From Leptospira inadai serovar Lyme str. 10 (GTDB taxonomy: Bacteria > Spirochaetota > Leptospiria > Leptospirales > Leptospiraceae), in NCBI RefSeq assembly GCF_000243675.2, contig NZ_AHMM02000015.1, positions 971,772 to 1,035,771 of the forward strand: a stretch of DNA of 64,000 nt, in the 5' to 3' direction. Shown here one piece after another: positions 52,801-60,095 of this stretch. Position numbers and translations under genes: made by a program. Below the pieces are notes generated by a model that made no database searches, was not told where the DNA came from, and saw nothing but the letters and a program-made list of their open reading frames with translations. Each line of letters begins with the position of its first letter. Position 1 is the first letter of the stretch.

Positions 52801-55246
52801 CGCGGAACTCCAACATCTGACGGATATCGATACGATCGAAAAACTGAAGAGTGTGCTCCTAGAGTTCGGAATGGATTCCTCCGAACTGGATCGTCTTGTG
52901 CTCGGTTCCGGTAAATTGAATCAATTGGTCTGGAAACCGAGCGAGGACCCGGCTGCAAGCGTAATGAGCTTTAACGATCTCGTGGGTTCGAACGGTCTTA
53001 GGCTCGCGCAACAAAAAGCGATCCATGACGAGTTCGGTAATTTCGTACGAAAGGATTCGGTCACTGCGGGTTTAATGACGAGTGCCGCGGAAGGTTTGGA
53101 CGTATACGGCAGGAAGACTTCCTTGATGCTTTCCGCGGACGAGTTCGTGGACGCTCTGTCGGTTCTTGCCAGGACTCAGTATTCGGTTGCGAGGGACGCA
53201 TACTATTTGAAAGCGGAGAGCGTAGTTCAGAAAGCTTCCGACGGAACGATGGTGAAAGTGGACAAGCAGGTCGTCTGGGATGATCGAGAGCAGTTCTTGT
53301 ATGATCTCATGAAGAAGATCAGTAAAACGGCAAACGGAGAGTCAATCGCCAAAAACATAGAAACAGAAATTTATAAACAACTAATTTCCGATTATATGGG
53401 ACAGAGCGGAGTGGTTTCCAACTTATTCCAGGCGGAACTGGAACAAAGAGCCCTAGAGCAACGGTCTCTCTGGAGTTTGAAAGAGACTCAGTTTTACGAT
53501 AGCAAGGCGGAGTGGGTGGAGAATCTCAAGTATTTGAAGCAAACCGGAGACAAGCGTTGGGACAATATGACGTTGGAGTTCCGCTCCCATTTGGAATCTT
53601 GGAGAAAGGAATGGAACGAAATCCACAAAACAAACCAAGGAGTCTTTCTCTCAAGAATCGAATCGGCGCTGGAAGAGAAGGAAAAGTGGACGGAGAATTT
53701 TTTACGGATGAGTAGCCAGTTGGCGGATGAGGCTGCGATATCCGAACTTTATAATTCGATTTCCGGACTCGTGGATGGTTTGAAGAGTAGCCTACCCGAG
53801 GGGATTTCCTTGAACGCCAACGTGAATTCTATTTTGCAGGCGGTCTTGGAGAAGAAGCCCGGAGGGTTTGCGAGTGGACTCATCGATAGGGCCAAATCCA
53901 TAGACACGAATTTTTTCCTAAACGCGGTCAAACAATACAATTTCAACGACTCTGGAGTATTCGATAAATTTAAAGCTCTAATGAAAGAAACGGATAAGCT
54001 ATCCCAGAACTTGGTGATCCTACAAGCTTTCGAATCCTTGTTAGGATTACCCGAAGCGTTCGGTAAGGCAGTGCAGGCCCAGAACGAAGGAGTGGAGAAA
54101 CAGATGGATTCGATCGCGATGAACGGAGCCTTTGCGAGGATGGGTTCCGGCTATGTGAGACAGATCAAGAATGCAGCCGGCCAAGAAGAGATCCAAGCCC
54201 TTCCTACGTTTATCTATTATCATTATACGACACCGAAAGTATTCCCGGATGTAAAAGATGCAAGCGGGAAGAGTTGGGACATGGGGAAACCATCCGAATT
54301 CCTCAATTCAAGCGAAGCGCCGAGTCCAGAAGAAATCACGATGATGCTGAGACTGGCGAAGACGAAACTGCAGAGTGACTTTAAGAAAACGTTAAATCCA
54401 GAAAAGAAACGGAATTACGAATTGGAACTCGGGTTATTCCAAGCAGATGAACTGGGACAGGCAGCACAAAGCTTTGCGGCTGGAATTGCGAACGGACAGA
54501 GTTTAGCCTGCGCCGGGAGGAGCCTAGAGGATTGCACGGAGAGTGCACTGACTGCCGGCTTGCTAGTGGGCGAAGTCACCGACGGAGATTTTGGATGGAA
54601 GCAGTTCCAACAGTTTTATGCGACTCTTACATTGAAGAAAGAATTTGATAAGCGAAAAGCAAAAGGAGATGTGATCCGAGATAGAAAGAAATCCGGAATG
54701 GGAAGATTCTATGGCCAGGCGACAGCGATTCTCGGCGGGTTAGGTGATTTTATCCAGAATGGAGTGCAGGCAGTCACGAGCTTTAGCCAGGCGATCGTGA
54801 GAGGGATCGGCGCAACCTTCAGCGGAAACTGGGAGGGAACTCACGAAGCAATGAAGGAGACACGGGATTATTTGAATAAGGCAAAATCGAGTGCTCTATA
54901 TTCGATCACCGGAATGGTGGACTTTAACTTGTTTCTAGGAGATCTTGTGAACGAGGCGGGAGGAATGTTAATCAATGAACTTTCCTTCAAGACGAAAGTC
55001 GTTAGTATGGGGATGTTAGACTTCGGGACTTTCAAGACGGATCATAGCGACTTGAACAAATCGATAGCAGCAGGGTATGGAGAACTCGATAAGAGCCGAG
55101 AAAAATACATGAGCGAAGAACACAGAGTATATTCAAGAAACGCGAATTACTTATATAAGAACGACCAGGTAATCGGATGCGATCGTTACGACAGGCTTGG
55201 CGGCTTGCACGGCAATTCCAAACCCTGCATCCCCAGGATGTTTTAG
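43850..55246 (+). CDS. Giant surface/secreted protein, polymorphic-toxin-like (tip split off by frameshift)
   Basis: From the ATG at 43850 (MDARTIFSLFRQFRW) the ORF gives about 3,798 residues; the open frame to 43640 overlaps the upstream gene in another frame. Near residue 45-65 is a hydrophobic segment (TALALLFIFLYEFFLLP) ending at LGLSADP, a likely export signal. Most of the protein is charged helix and coiled coil. Near residue 2130 a 12-residue unit with NGGTP and GSPANGG is repeated twice. Segments near 2700-3000 contain Gly/Trp/Cys-rich stretches. The conserved part that also appears in cassette 3 begins near 54248. It resembles the very long Leptospira proteins recalled as TIGR04388; that name needs checking. 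An extra A at 55171-55172 throws the frame, ending it at 55246 instead of reading into the tip. Confidence 0.85.
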   Translation: MDARTIFSLFRQFRWIRSVSDSWEFRTCAHGFLFLPHSFHKTALALLFIFLYEFFLLPSWLGLSADPFGATFKERNKPQGRLDTYYDAAKRAKDESTWQAVVESGKRILSLEWEANASVEIEAELKKLSTGSRERDAKSAELDERKRTVKAGWQEDLNQEIESKRGVWRATVESKQYIDQFDSSKKDRIANELKRLVERAELAKNQETGDAASKLNAWDSVVNADIAKIRSDFWEKDLVQIGDRIRSSVPTLSDTEKASFEAELEKVRKYYENLFSLQETSIVLTARQNMIRTLNRDIDLSIARSGDPRELANLLIERTRDRIHPITGELLDSLKNPLEIPILFDQISSSDPQAKILTALQNGQALWEQAIQDLIVKKLQYDRGADASRVRAEEQWSRAYSYIVEQRNLWTDTISKQIEQGLKLWDASEAELQKNKQAATEELNRYIGISQEQFLGHLSGMENVLFSSSDTIKTIVGNISWLEEQIESETFKGNGTSDYVLALKSQRAQWVALQTNFRKYVSEVQDKIHNEDIRGTGTGPGLLDRQGGSDPYVYSVAEFDLKIAQAELAELERKKQRAEDVYSFALNHASTADGVALEEEKKAAEAAYLTEKDKYLALLKSLNESSALEDAKKKAEEVRKRLQLAQSDLDNAKLKYEQAKQLQILLVNLSANPGTNADDLLGEIGSVASLDSLNYPGQNENRGIRYEILQSDLQISEAREKLKQNEQVYFSKNYERGNALRSQSFFNDLWNRIQSFEASKTNLSLLEGVLADPDKSLLQKVDLLLDPSDKTLVTVYGNSGAQEIRKRLSSLKDSYFRTVNVAKEGFNPVQKPFLQAAIERYGDSFSPLQSKSSELLSQFTNLQKDQYVLHLGELDSVYSTLDALGEKGLDKSYLQLDSFLVYKNAYSSALGKWNDSVGEFTKAKTSFDSALAEYRAYASEHPNSETSPEHQIQIQKLTEAFGLYGQAGSKLESYWEDVSARANHLRYESLDRLTRATSLVDVSLLDLNTRKDLKNQFNLLRGFFSKKDGSGKEIEDDLTALNRSIGTKFAGFGEALSSYAAAFSGVRGAIEEKTGILLSLSSLFTSLVEEQRFSVTAQKAQLGFLTDEGASIQSLQETLGSVDLLAKTEAAKLDKETVDLLYTILVEELEGRSSGERRLDAVYLKLSSRLDAALFSWNGSADSIREIRAIQTVLSTIKNSYPSLSDSLGDDEKFAKLSESLAKSRTRSGLTLAFYLGENGFLSEADRTTLRMSDNENDRRKVSEFYSFGSTFQFGQQSIQSISGYLNLSNAMRNFGEGVKSGAILSGLRDDYFKEQEEQANGLFRELIQAAQIGSYTSQDFYKDSVKQAAGPDLYDSSKIKEKRTEFLNFLSGLGGPEEKLEKLLSSPEVLKNIFGNLNVDSIRTDLSSWKSEISASVSRFESYDTDLAKGFGEVSANFDSFLSFFEHPSKVWMHEYANSSVLYLSALFQMEDSNRPKQDAAPDRDGNLPGSPLWVPTYFDSNGKLPWEAGYNSGALRVVGYERTLSNLDPNLPAGGEKSALVLKKEALDGLLSSWSQKKTDLESRLGEYRSKLSEWKGFREAHPNSFGEEPEYLRLSRDLNELASRVLKLHSESLTLFNDTQTKFAEFRAEESYLLRQAKARLGLNSTQLFVPEYLLGSGNAVLPGPGLGSGIASLPADWRDLLLSDPGSFLKISGNRSELIQQLALLDTRQFWENSQYSSAGENGIYFTPFLLSTKNAGLQGAANLVKAKQNLWLSSLESRKAPVESLEDRISALQYRIVYYGEGSGPNRIGQEALISIVARIKEFLLDKSLGGVEFNPALTDVVNSAGAYTDEMENLKYLQSRLNVSFDASNASKTGADEAKKTVEEVRSLVSELSALAGALDRSGLPPYASLGRIQSILEKYDSIQSKSKDSKYFQDTYGGPGGILGNRWNEAFESYRSILGDSEILLSEGVRQKLGDLREFAWESYKRNLVSSYLTDRVGNPVLEDFLIELKRGSYYAFSQSGGTIKIDSKFLGQSLREDQIQEIKSYLEPFDKKARIANAGIIADLDSFIRENDPELRSSLREFALVSSYAKVSETIHNGGILPDRDLPVELKDYALLASFEFFLKNSREEREVPVGTPTDLAGSPANGGTPTSGGSPANGGTPATQKKLVSKYDPLDANSRRRAMSDFLLKLGPVHKKDSDGRLVPDLERQARIISLTEEYLSNYSSRNPSYYLSSQSLQDLEAKMAFYSRGSGVEGGSSSPSELSVTDQASLSAWILDQKYSSSEGAVQEMARIEFLLSHYYGESLEDPKSTTGSSGLDPRASAHGYFSVMDSYFESKGLAALTDQEKTNFKLLLSGAADPFGLSLYSPLGILAQESYLRNVSYGEEYQSFLKDLKEESKRLTKASVGLDALTRKEKFVNDFKRGILQIRSYESYLTIPYQGDPDVRDEARIEARLRELEKDAEGKLGGLFHLLETQKSFIFDQTKLADALPADPIQTVADLNPGIRSLAKFVNSSYAVSDEVHSKNQDGKFAFEDRLVEIRSRMNQSVNVVSAGSVEYDRYAKEVGRQSGVLASLKSTITSAGDTYLVLRGLVQNGTDAVANLNVAYQGFLSANQALEGDGTGLGLKKEYENASNLVNSLQVAYQNQEKSVSDAYSLMLSKQADFDKKAALFDYFNLLEYSKHVVYSGDAFGGAETSDLDSVPAGLIDTPIRLAKSRKESAVKAYSDKREEVRILQARVDSQVTKEQLASETVSEKAEVTRWASLAVQFGEVESKIRTRISLLQTEIAKKESLVDQAMDRVWSIQVADWGGMGMISSLSGSLDFGGAAYVKTESWQRDKDRILDGLVTGRLGVADIVTAYNPGYSPAMHAIGLSSYDVGDFLQTWGRILRPASGPTPAENVFIAANSAAIWAWNPYDLRTSSGSGIEYQQRYDEGLGFYIGTNLFAANMLSAICWTCPAGWAYLNTVNSYNNSYSSLKGNVADLTSKAASLKSKYAELQHLTDIDTIEKLKSVLLEFGMDSSELDRLVLGSGKLNQLVWKPSEDPAASVMSFNDLVGSNGLRLAQQKAIHDEFGNFVRKDSVTAGLMTSAAEGLDVYGRKTSLMLSADEFVDALSVLARTQYSVARDAYYLKAESVVQKASDGTMVKVDKQVVWDDREQFLYDLMKKISKTANGESIAKNIETEIYKQLISDYMGQSGVVSNLFQAELEQRALEQRSLWSLKETQFYDSKAEWVENLKYLKQTGDKRWDNMTLEFRSHLESWRKEWNEIHKTNQGVFLSRIESALEEKEKWTENFLRMSSQLADEAAISELYNSISGLVDGLKSSLPEGISLNANVNSILQAVLEKKPGGFASGLIDRAKSIDTNFFLNAVKQYNFNDSGVFDKFKALMKETDKLSQNLVILQAFESLLGLPEAFGKAVQAQNEGVEKQMDSIAMNGAFARMGSGYVRQIKNAAGQEEIQALPTFIYYHYTTPKVFPDVKDASGKSWDMGKPSEFLNSSEAPSPEEITMMLRLAKTKLQSDFKKTLNPEKKRNYELELGLFQADELGQAAQSFAAGIANGQSLACAGRSLEDCTESALTAGLLVGEVTDGDFGWKQFQQFYATLTLKKEFDKRKAKGDVIRDRKKSGMGRFYGQATAILGGLGDFIQNGVQAVTSFSQAIVRGIGATFSGNWEGTHEAMKETRDYLNKAKSSALYSITGMVDFNLFLGDLVNEAGGMLINELSFKTKVVSMGMLDFGTFKTDHSDLNKSIAAGYGELDKSREKYMSEEHRVYSRNANYLYKNDQVIGCDRYDRLGGLHGNSKPCIPRMF
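50237..50298 (+). repeat. In-frame 36-base tandem repeat in the giant gene
   Basis: A 26-base word is repeated exactly at 50237-50262 and 50273-50298, period 36 bases, coding for GSPANGGTP units. It looks like a flexible linker between two helical regions. Confidence 0.9.
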
Positions 55247-55868
55247 TGGTTTAGTAGCTTACAAGACAGCTCGGGGAGCTTACGAGGGAGGAGTGGTTGG
55301 AGCAGGAGCAGCACTTGGAAGTGCAGCTCTTACCTCTACAATGAGGTCCACCGGATTTGGAGTGAACTTCGGATACAGTTATGCAAATGGATACAGTGCA
55401 GGAATCAACTATGGGATTCCAGGACAGACAACCGGAATCCAAGGCGGAGTCGGATATTCGCAAAGAAACGGATGGAACGCAAAGATCGGCTACGGATTCA
55501 AGAACGGAGCCAATCTATCCTACGATCATTCTGAATTCGGTGGAGATACATACACCGGCACGTTAGCAAACAACTACGGAGGTGCATTCTTAAACTATAA
55601 TACGGAAAACGGCTATAGCGGGGGAATCAACGTCACATCCAACGGTTCCATCTTTGGGAATCAGTTGGGTGCGTTTAGCACTCTCGGTTATGGGAATTCG
55701 GGAGTATATAACGATGTGGGTTATTTTGTTCCTGAGAAGGCGCCCATGACGGAGGCCGAGAGGGAACAGGCTGCGGAGTCTGCGAGGAATAACCTGTTGA
55801 ATAATATCCTGGGTGGGATCGGGTATGTGGCTGGGAGAGTTGGGGACTTTGCGAAAGGGATTTGGGAC
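54248..55868 (+). repeat. Conserved pre-tip module, copy 1 (in the giant gene)
   Basis: This 1.6-kb block is repeated at 60096-61787, and its last 490 bases at 58012-58498. It codes for a helical part followed by a glycine/aromatic beta-repeat region (NGYSAGINYG, GWNAKIGYGFKNG) and a final helix (ILGGIGYVAGRVGDFAKG). Sequence similarity ends abruptly near GIWD, after which the three copies differ completely. Confidence 0.95.
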
Positions 55869-56939
55869 AAGTTGTTTGGGGACAGTAATAACGATCCGAA
55901 TTCTAATCAATCATCGGGATCAATCCAAGCCTTACTTCAAAACCTAGGTTCTATTGATTTAAAAACCCTAATAGATAACTTATCACGAAATAAATTTGGA
56001 ATGGAAGCGCCGAATGGTTTCCCGCTTGGGGGGAATTTGCTTGCGGCTTTTAAAAATCTATTTTCCAGTAACGAGCGAAGTAATTCTTCACCATCCAATA
56101 CGAATGGCAACACACCTAATTCGGAAGGACCATCTGATAGAACAGTGTTATCCTCCGACGACTTAAAACCGGGAGGAGAGGTTGACAAATTGATCTCGGA
56201 GAAAGTAAATTTTGGTAAGGTCGGAAACGAAACGGATACGGAGCAAAGGAACCGTATAGTGAGCGAATTGAGAAAAGTTTCTGAGAGCTTAGCGTTCGAT
56301 AGCCAGGAAGCTTTTAATCAGTATTTGGCGAAGATCGCTACTCATGTCGGGCAGGCATTGGATTCAATGCATTACGGATTTATTGGTTGGCCGGGGAATA
56401 TTAATGAGCTTGGAGAATTAAATTTTAGTGATACACAAATCGGTCCAAATAAATATAAATCTATCGATTGCTCTTCATTTGTAAACGCTGTCCTATTTGC
56501 AGCTGGCGTTAGCGTGGATATTTCGGGGAAACATGGTTATGCGTTATACGGCAAGGATACAATGTCACAGGAAGATATTAGAAATCGCAATGCGAATGAG
56601 AAGCCACAATATGGTGAAGCAATCGGATATGGAGGAGTTCAAAACTTGAGATACAATAGTCAATTATTTATTCCAACTCCAAATAATATGCCAATTCCCG
56701 GATCTATCGGAATGACTATGAAGCAAGAAAACAATATCGGATATTACTCCGATCATACTTACATTGTCAAAGATAGAAATGGGGTAAACATAACAATTTA
56801 TGAGAGTGCCGGAGGAAGTGGAGTGAAAGAGTCTACTCGAACTCAAAACAGCGTGGATCACTATTGGAATAATAGAACAACATTTTGGCAAATTAACCCA
56901 GACTTTAGACCAGGGCTGATTCAAAATGGAGGATTTTAG
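55197..56939 (+). CDS. C-terminal tip 1 of the giant protein: NlpC/P60-like cysteine peptidase
   Basis: This ORF continues the giant gene in the +1 frame; without the extra base at 55171 the two would give one protein of about 4,362 residues. The first part is the conserved beta-repeat module. The tip proper starts near 55869 and contains DCSSFVNAVLFAAGV, with the catalytic-type cysteine codon at 56469-56471, and SDHTYIVKD with the histidine codon at 56754-56756. That is the Cys-then-His order of NlpC/P60 peptidoglycan hydrolases. It would cut cell-wall peptides. The tip is AT-richer than the body, a sign of separate origin. A small lipoprotein gene follows 1 base after the stop. Confidence 0.75.
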   Translation: MAACTAIPNPASPGCFSGLVAYKTARGAYEGGVVGAGAALGSAALTSTMRSTGFGVNFGYSYANGYSAGINYGIPGQTTGIQGGVGYSQRNGWNAKIGYGFKNGANLSYDHSEFGGDTYTGTLANNYGGAFLNYNTENGYSGGINVTSNGSIFGNQLGAFSTLGYGNSGVYNDVGYFVPEKAPMTEAEREQAAESARNNLLNNILGGIGYVAGRVGDFAKGIWDKLFGDSNNDPNSNQSSGSIQALLQNLGSIDLKTLIDNLSRNKFGMEAPNGFPLGGNLLAAFKNLFSSNERSNSSPSNTNGNTPNSEGPSDRTVLSSDDLKPGGEVDKLISEKVNFGKVGNETDTEQRNRIVSELRKVSESLAFDSQEAFNQYLAKIATHVGQALDSMHYGFIGWPGNINELGELNFSDTQIGPNKYKSIDCSSFVNAVLFAAGVSVDISGKHGYALYGKDTMSQEDIRNRNANEKPQYGEAIGYGGVQNLRYNSQLFIPTPNNMPIPGSIGMTMKQENNIGYYSDHTYIVKDRNGVNITIYESAGGSGVKESTRTQNSVDHYWNNRTTFWQINPDFRPGLIQNGGF

Positions 56940-56940
56940 C

Positions 56941-57585
56941 ATGTCTCGTAAATTAATACAGATAGCAATAACTATTAGTTTTTGCTTTCCATACTGTTCG
57001 GAAAAGGGTAATTTCAAAGCTAAAGATAAACCGAAATTAGTGGAATGTACAAGAATAGCTGCGGCAGAAGTAAAAAGTAAAAAATCTGAACAGGGCTGCA
57101 TTCCTTTCGGCCAGGATCACATATGTTTCCGTTTGGCGGAAAGCATTAAAAATAGAAAGCTCTTAGAATTTATGTCTGGGGTTTGGATAAACAACTATGA
57201 TCCAAATGGGAAATCAGCCTATAAAATAAAACAAAATGGAGAATTAATTCAGTATGCGAGTGAAACAATCCCCTTTGCGATCCAGCAAATGCTAAAAAAT
57301 AAATATGATTTCAAAGATACTAAAATTGCGAAAGTCGGGAAATTAGAACTTTCGGATAATTTGATAAAATTGCAAGGAGTTTGGATATTCAAAGATACAG
57401 GCGGATTGCTGATTGCAAATGAAACGGTAAATAAGATTGCATGCTTTGTCGGGATGCCAGATCAAATCTCAATTGAAATCATTCCAGAAATAGGCTTAAG
57501 ACCGTATACTTTTGAAAATAATTACTACGAACCGGCTAATATAGAAATTGATTATCCTTCAGGAGAGATGAGAGAAGTAAAATGA
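56941..57585 (+). CDS. Putative immunity lipoprotein for tip 1
   Basis: The protein is about 214 residues from the ATG at 56941, with GGAGGA 7 bases upstream (inside the end of the toxin ORF). It begins with a short signal and FPYC, a lipobox-like cysteine, so it could be tethered in the periplasm. The body is charged and mixed alpha/beta, with WINNYDPNGKSAYKI and WIFKDTGGLLI segments. I recognise no family. Position, size and location match an immunity protein for a peptidoglycan-cutting tip, but this is inference. The gene is AT-rich like the tip. Confidence 0.65.
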   Translation: MSRKLIQIAITISFCFPYCSEKGNFKAKDKPKLVECTRIAAAEVKSKKSEQGCIPFGQDHICFRLAESIKNRKLLEFMSGVWINNYDPNGKSAYKIKQNGELIQYASETIPFAIQQMLKNKYDFKDTKIAKVGKLELSDNLIKLQGVWIFKDTGGLLIANETVNKIACFVGMPDQISIEIIPEIGLRPYTFENNYYEPANIEIDYPSGEMREVK

Positions 57586-57826
57586 TTCGACCGCGTTACT
57601 CAATATATTTTCGGACACGCGTGAGCCTCGCAAAAACTAAAGTAACAGATGAAAACACAGATATAACGAAAATAATTACTCCCCCGCAGCAACGATACGC
57701 AGGGTGCGAAGCAGTCGCAGCGTTATTATCGAAGAATGATAGATAAAAACAAAGGAGGCGCTGAGACCGGAGCGAACGCGAAGCCCGGAGTAGCGTGACC
57801 CTGAACGAAGTGAAGAGGGCTGCCCG
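57586..57826. other. Spacer after the first immunity-type gene
   Basis: No gene is supported. The sequence becomes GC-rich near 57740-57820 (GGAGCGAACGCGAAGCCCGG) before the dispersed repeat starts at about 57827. Its origin is unclear. Confidence 0.4.
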
Positions 57827-58011
57827 TCAGAGGACAGAAGACAGAGGACTGAGGACAGAACATTGATAAGCGGAGTTTCCACGTACTATAGAAAGATTTT
57901 TATGCTAAGAGTGGATTTGTCCCCCGTCCTGTGTAGCATTTCCAACATCGAGCAGCTTCTGTCTAGCGTGAGCAAAGCGAACGCGTCTGTCCTCTGTCTT
58001 CTGTCCTCTGC
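57827..58011 (-). repeat. Dispersed repeat copy bordering cassette 2
   Basis: A reverse-oriented copy: GAGGACAGAAGACAGAGGAC, GAACATTGATAAGCGG, GTACTATAGAAAG, then CAGCTTCTGTCTAGCGTGAG and CTGTCTTCTGTCCTCTG. It ends at 58010-58011 exactly where the cassette-2 copy of the conserved module begins. Confidence 0.9.
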
Positions 58012-58498
58012 ATGCAAACGGATACAGCGCAGGAATCAACTACGGGATACCAGGACAGACAACCGGAATCCAGGGCGGAGTCGGCTACTCGCAGAGAAAC
58101 GGATGGAATGCGAAGATCGGCTACGGATTTAAGAATGGTGTTAACTTATCCTACGATCATTCTGAATTCGGTGGAGATACATACACCGGCACGTTAGCGA
58201 ATAACTACGGAGGAGCATTCTTAAACTATAATACGGAAAACGGATACAGCGGGGGAATCAACGTCACGTCGAACGGTTCCATCTTCGGGAATCCGCTCGG
58301 TGCGTTTAGCACTCTCGGTTATGGGAAGCAGGGAGTATATAACGATGTGAGTTATTTTGTTCCTGAGCATGCGCCTATGTCGGAGGCCGAGAGGGAGAAG
58401 GCTGCGGAGTCTGCCAGGAATAACCTGCTGAATAATATCCTGGGCGGGATCGGGTATGTGGCTGGGAGAGTCGGGGACTTTGCGAAAGGGATTTGGGA
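58012..58498 (+). repeat. Conserved pre-tip module, copy 2
   Basis: Near-identical to 55380-55868. The coding frame (frame of 58347) is open from at least 58002 with no ATG, GTG or TTG until 58347, so the module cannot be translated on its own from its start. The copy begins in the middle of a codon context (ANGYSAGINYG), directly after the dispersed repeat. Confidence 0.93.
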
Positions 58499-59405
58499 TG
58501 GGATGTTCGGGGAGGAGGATGGTGAGTTCCTTGCCCATGGAAGTGATATAGCGTTTGACGGAAAGATAGTAAGCGGCTGGTTGGAAGGAATACAAAGCAA
58601 AACATTGTCAGCCCAGGATAAGGCAGCGTTTTGGGAAGAGTGGAAAACGCAGAGTCGAGATCAAACGGATGCAACGATATCAATCTTGAAATCTTTAGGC
58701 TATGATGTATCGGAACTTGAAAACAAAGTGAAAGCGCTTAGGGCGGCGAAAGACGGTGTTCCAGGTGGTTATGATAAAGATGGTTTTATGTATACGAACC
58801 AGGAAGGAGCAGCCATTCAAGTCGTTGGCAGCAGAGAAAAATCTTTCCTGGAGCGAGTTTCTTCATTCTTCGGTTTCATAGCCAATGGGATCAATAGCGC
58901 GTGGAATGGGTTGTTTGGAAGTTCGAGCTTAACTGAGAACAGATTTGAAACTGCGCCAGTAACTATTTTAAATAATGGGGCGAGGTTGCCGGTTGGTGCT
59001 GAAGGATCAAGATACGGTATGCGAACTTTTATCGATCAGGACGGAAATGAAAAAACGCATTTTCATACTGGTTTAGATCAGCCGATACCAGCAGGAACCC
59101 CTATCCCTGCAGTCGCTGATGGAAAAGTCGTGATAGTAATTGAAATTTACAAAAATGGCATAGACCAGGGTTACGGCGCGCAAGTGATGATCGAGCACGA
59201 AAATGGTGTTAGAACAAATTATGGACACAACTCTGCAATTTTAGTAAAAGTAGGAGACATTGTCAAACAAGGACAAGTTATTAGTTTTTCTGGAAATTCT
59301 GGGCACTCAACGGGCCCGCACATGCACTTTGAAGTAAGGACTTATAATGAAGAAAGGAAGACTTGGGAATTTAACGATCCTAGAACTTTTGATTGGAGAA
59401 GATAG
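58347..59405 (+). CDS. Orphan cassette 2: M23 (LytM-type) metallopeptidase tip
   Basis: The listed start is a GTG in the middle of the conserved module; there is no proper start and no signal peptide, so this looks like a silent tip. From about 58499 the sequence is unique. The C-terminal 130 residues are an M23 peptidase: HFHTGLDQP (zinc His codon 59064-59066, Asp 59076-59078) and GHSTGPHMHFEV (HxH at 59319-59327). M23 enzymes cut peptidoglycan cross-bridges. Joined to the giant gene by recombination in the shared module, it would replace the NlpC/P60 tip. A small lipoprotein gene follows 3 bases after the stop. Confidence 0.8.
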   Translation: MSYFVPEHAPMSEAEREKAAESARNNLLNNILGGIGYVAGRVGDFAKGIWDGMFGEEDGEFLAHGSDIAFDGKIVSGWLEGIQSKTLSAQDKAAFWEEWKTQSRDQTDATISILKSLGYDVSELENKVKALRAAKDGVPGGYDKDGFMYTNQEGAAIQVVGSREKSFLERVSSFFGFIANGINSAWNGLFGSSSLTENRFETAPVTILNNGARLPVGAEGSRYGMRTFIDQDGNEKTHFHTGLDQPIPAGTPIPAVADGKVVIVIEIYKNGIDQGYGAQVMIEHENGVRTNYGHNSAILVKVGDIVKQGQVISFSGNSGHSTGPHMHFEVRTYNEERKTWEFNDPRTFDWRR

Positions 59406-59408
59406 AAA

Positions 59409-59834
59409 ATGAAAAAAGGAATTTGTATTTTTTTAATTCTTTTTGTAATACTTTGCAAGGAACGGAATTCAATGAATTCTATAAGCATAGAACGACTACA
59501 GAATGGGCCATTGTATCTCTTAGAAGAAAATGAGCAAAGTTCGTATAAGTCTACTCAAGGATTACGTCCTGATATAATGGTAAGGATTCATACTAATCCT
59601 GAAGGGACGGAGATAATTTTTCAAAATGGCCCTGATCGATTCATATATAAAAATTTACGCAGCAAATGCTCGGAAAGTCGATGCACCTTTGAAAAAAATG
59701 GAAAGGTTACATTTGCTTTAAAGTTTGTTAAAAATAATATTTTTCAATTAGATAATGTAAATAATCCCGGCTATACGTCGGAATTGGCAACTTACCAATC
59801 GCGAATGTTTGTGTTTCGTGAAACTGAGTTTTAA
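59409..59834 (+). CDS. Putative immunity lipoprotein for the M23 tip
   Basis: The 141-residue protein has a signal-like N-terminus ending in LFVILCKE (lipobox-like Cys16). The mature part is beta-rich (GPLYLLEENEQ, TSELATYQSRMFVF) with a pair of cysteines (RSKCSESRC). No family is recognised. It follows the M23 tip almost without a gap, the same arrangement as after tip 1, and is AT-rich. Immunity function is inferred from position. Confidence 0.65.
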   Translation: MKKGICIFLILFVILCKERNSMNSISIERLQNGPLYLLEENEQSSYKSTQGLRPDIMVRIHTNPEGTEIIFQNGPDRFIYKNLRSKCSESRCTFEKNGKVTFALKFVKNNIFQLDNVNNPGYTSELATYQSRMFVFRETEF

Positions 59835-60063
59835 TTGTTTTGAGTTAAGGCGCGTCTCTCCGGAAATAAAACGAAAAAACATCTTCAGTCAACAAGGATG
59901 TGTTAACTTTTCTTGTATTTTGCATTTAAGTCTTAATTTACTCTCCCAGTGGTAATGTTGCAAAGAGACCTTGGGTCCGGGGGTTTAGAGCAAAGGATTC
60001 CCCGGAGAGGGGGTAGCGGAAGACGCGTGTAACGCGGCTGTAGCGCGGGGGAGACTTCCCCCG
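59835..60063. other. Spacer between cassettes 2 and 3
   Basis: No gene is supported. A GGGGGA / TCCCCC stem at 60047-60062 and several GC-rich words (ACGCGTGTAACGCGGC) are visible. The left half is AT-rich like the tips. Confidence 0.4.
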
Positions 60064-60095
60064 TCAGTCCTCCGTCCTCTGTCTTCTGTCCTCAG
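60064..60095 (-). repeat. Short dispersed-repeat piece bordering cassette 3
   Basis: CAGTCCTCCGTCCTCTGTCT continuing TCTGTCCTCAGC, a reverse-oriented end of the repeat family, lies directly against the first base of the cassette-3 module (60096). It matches the same arrangement as at 58011. Confidence 0.9.
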
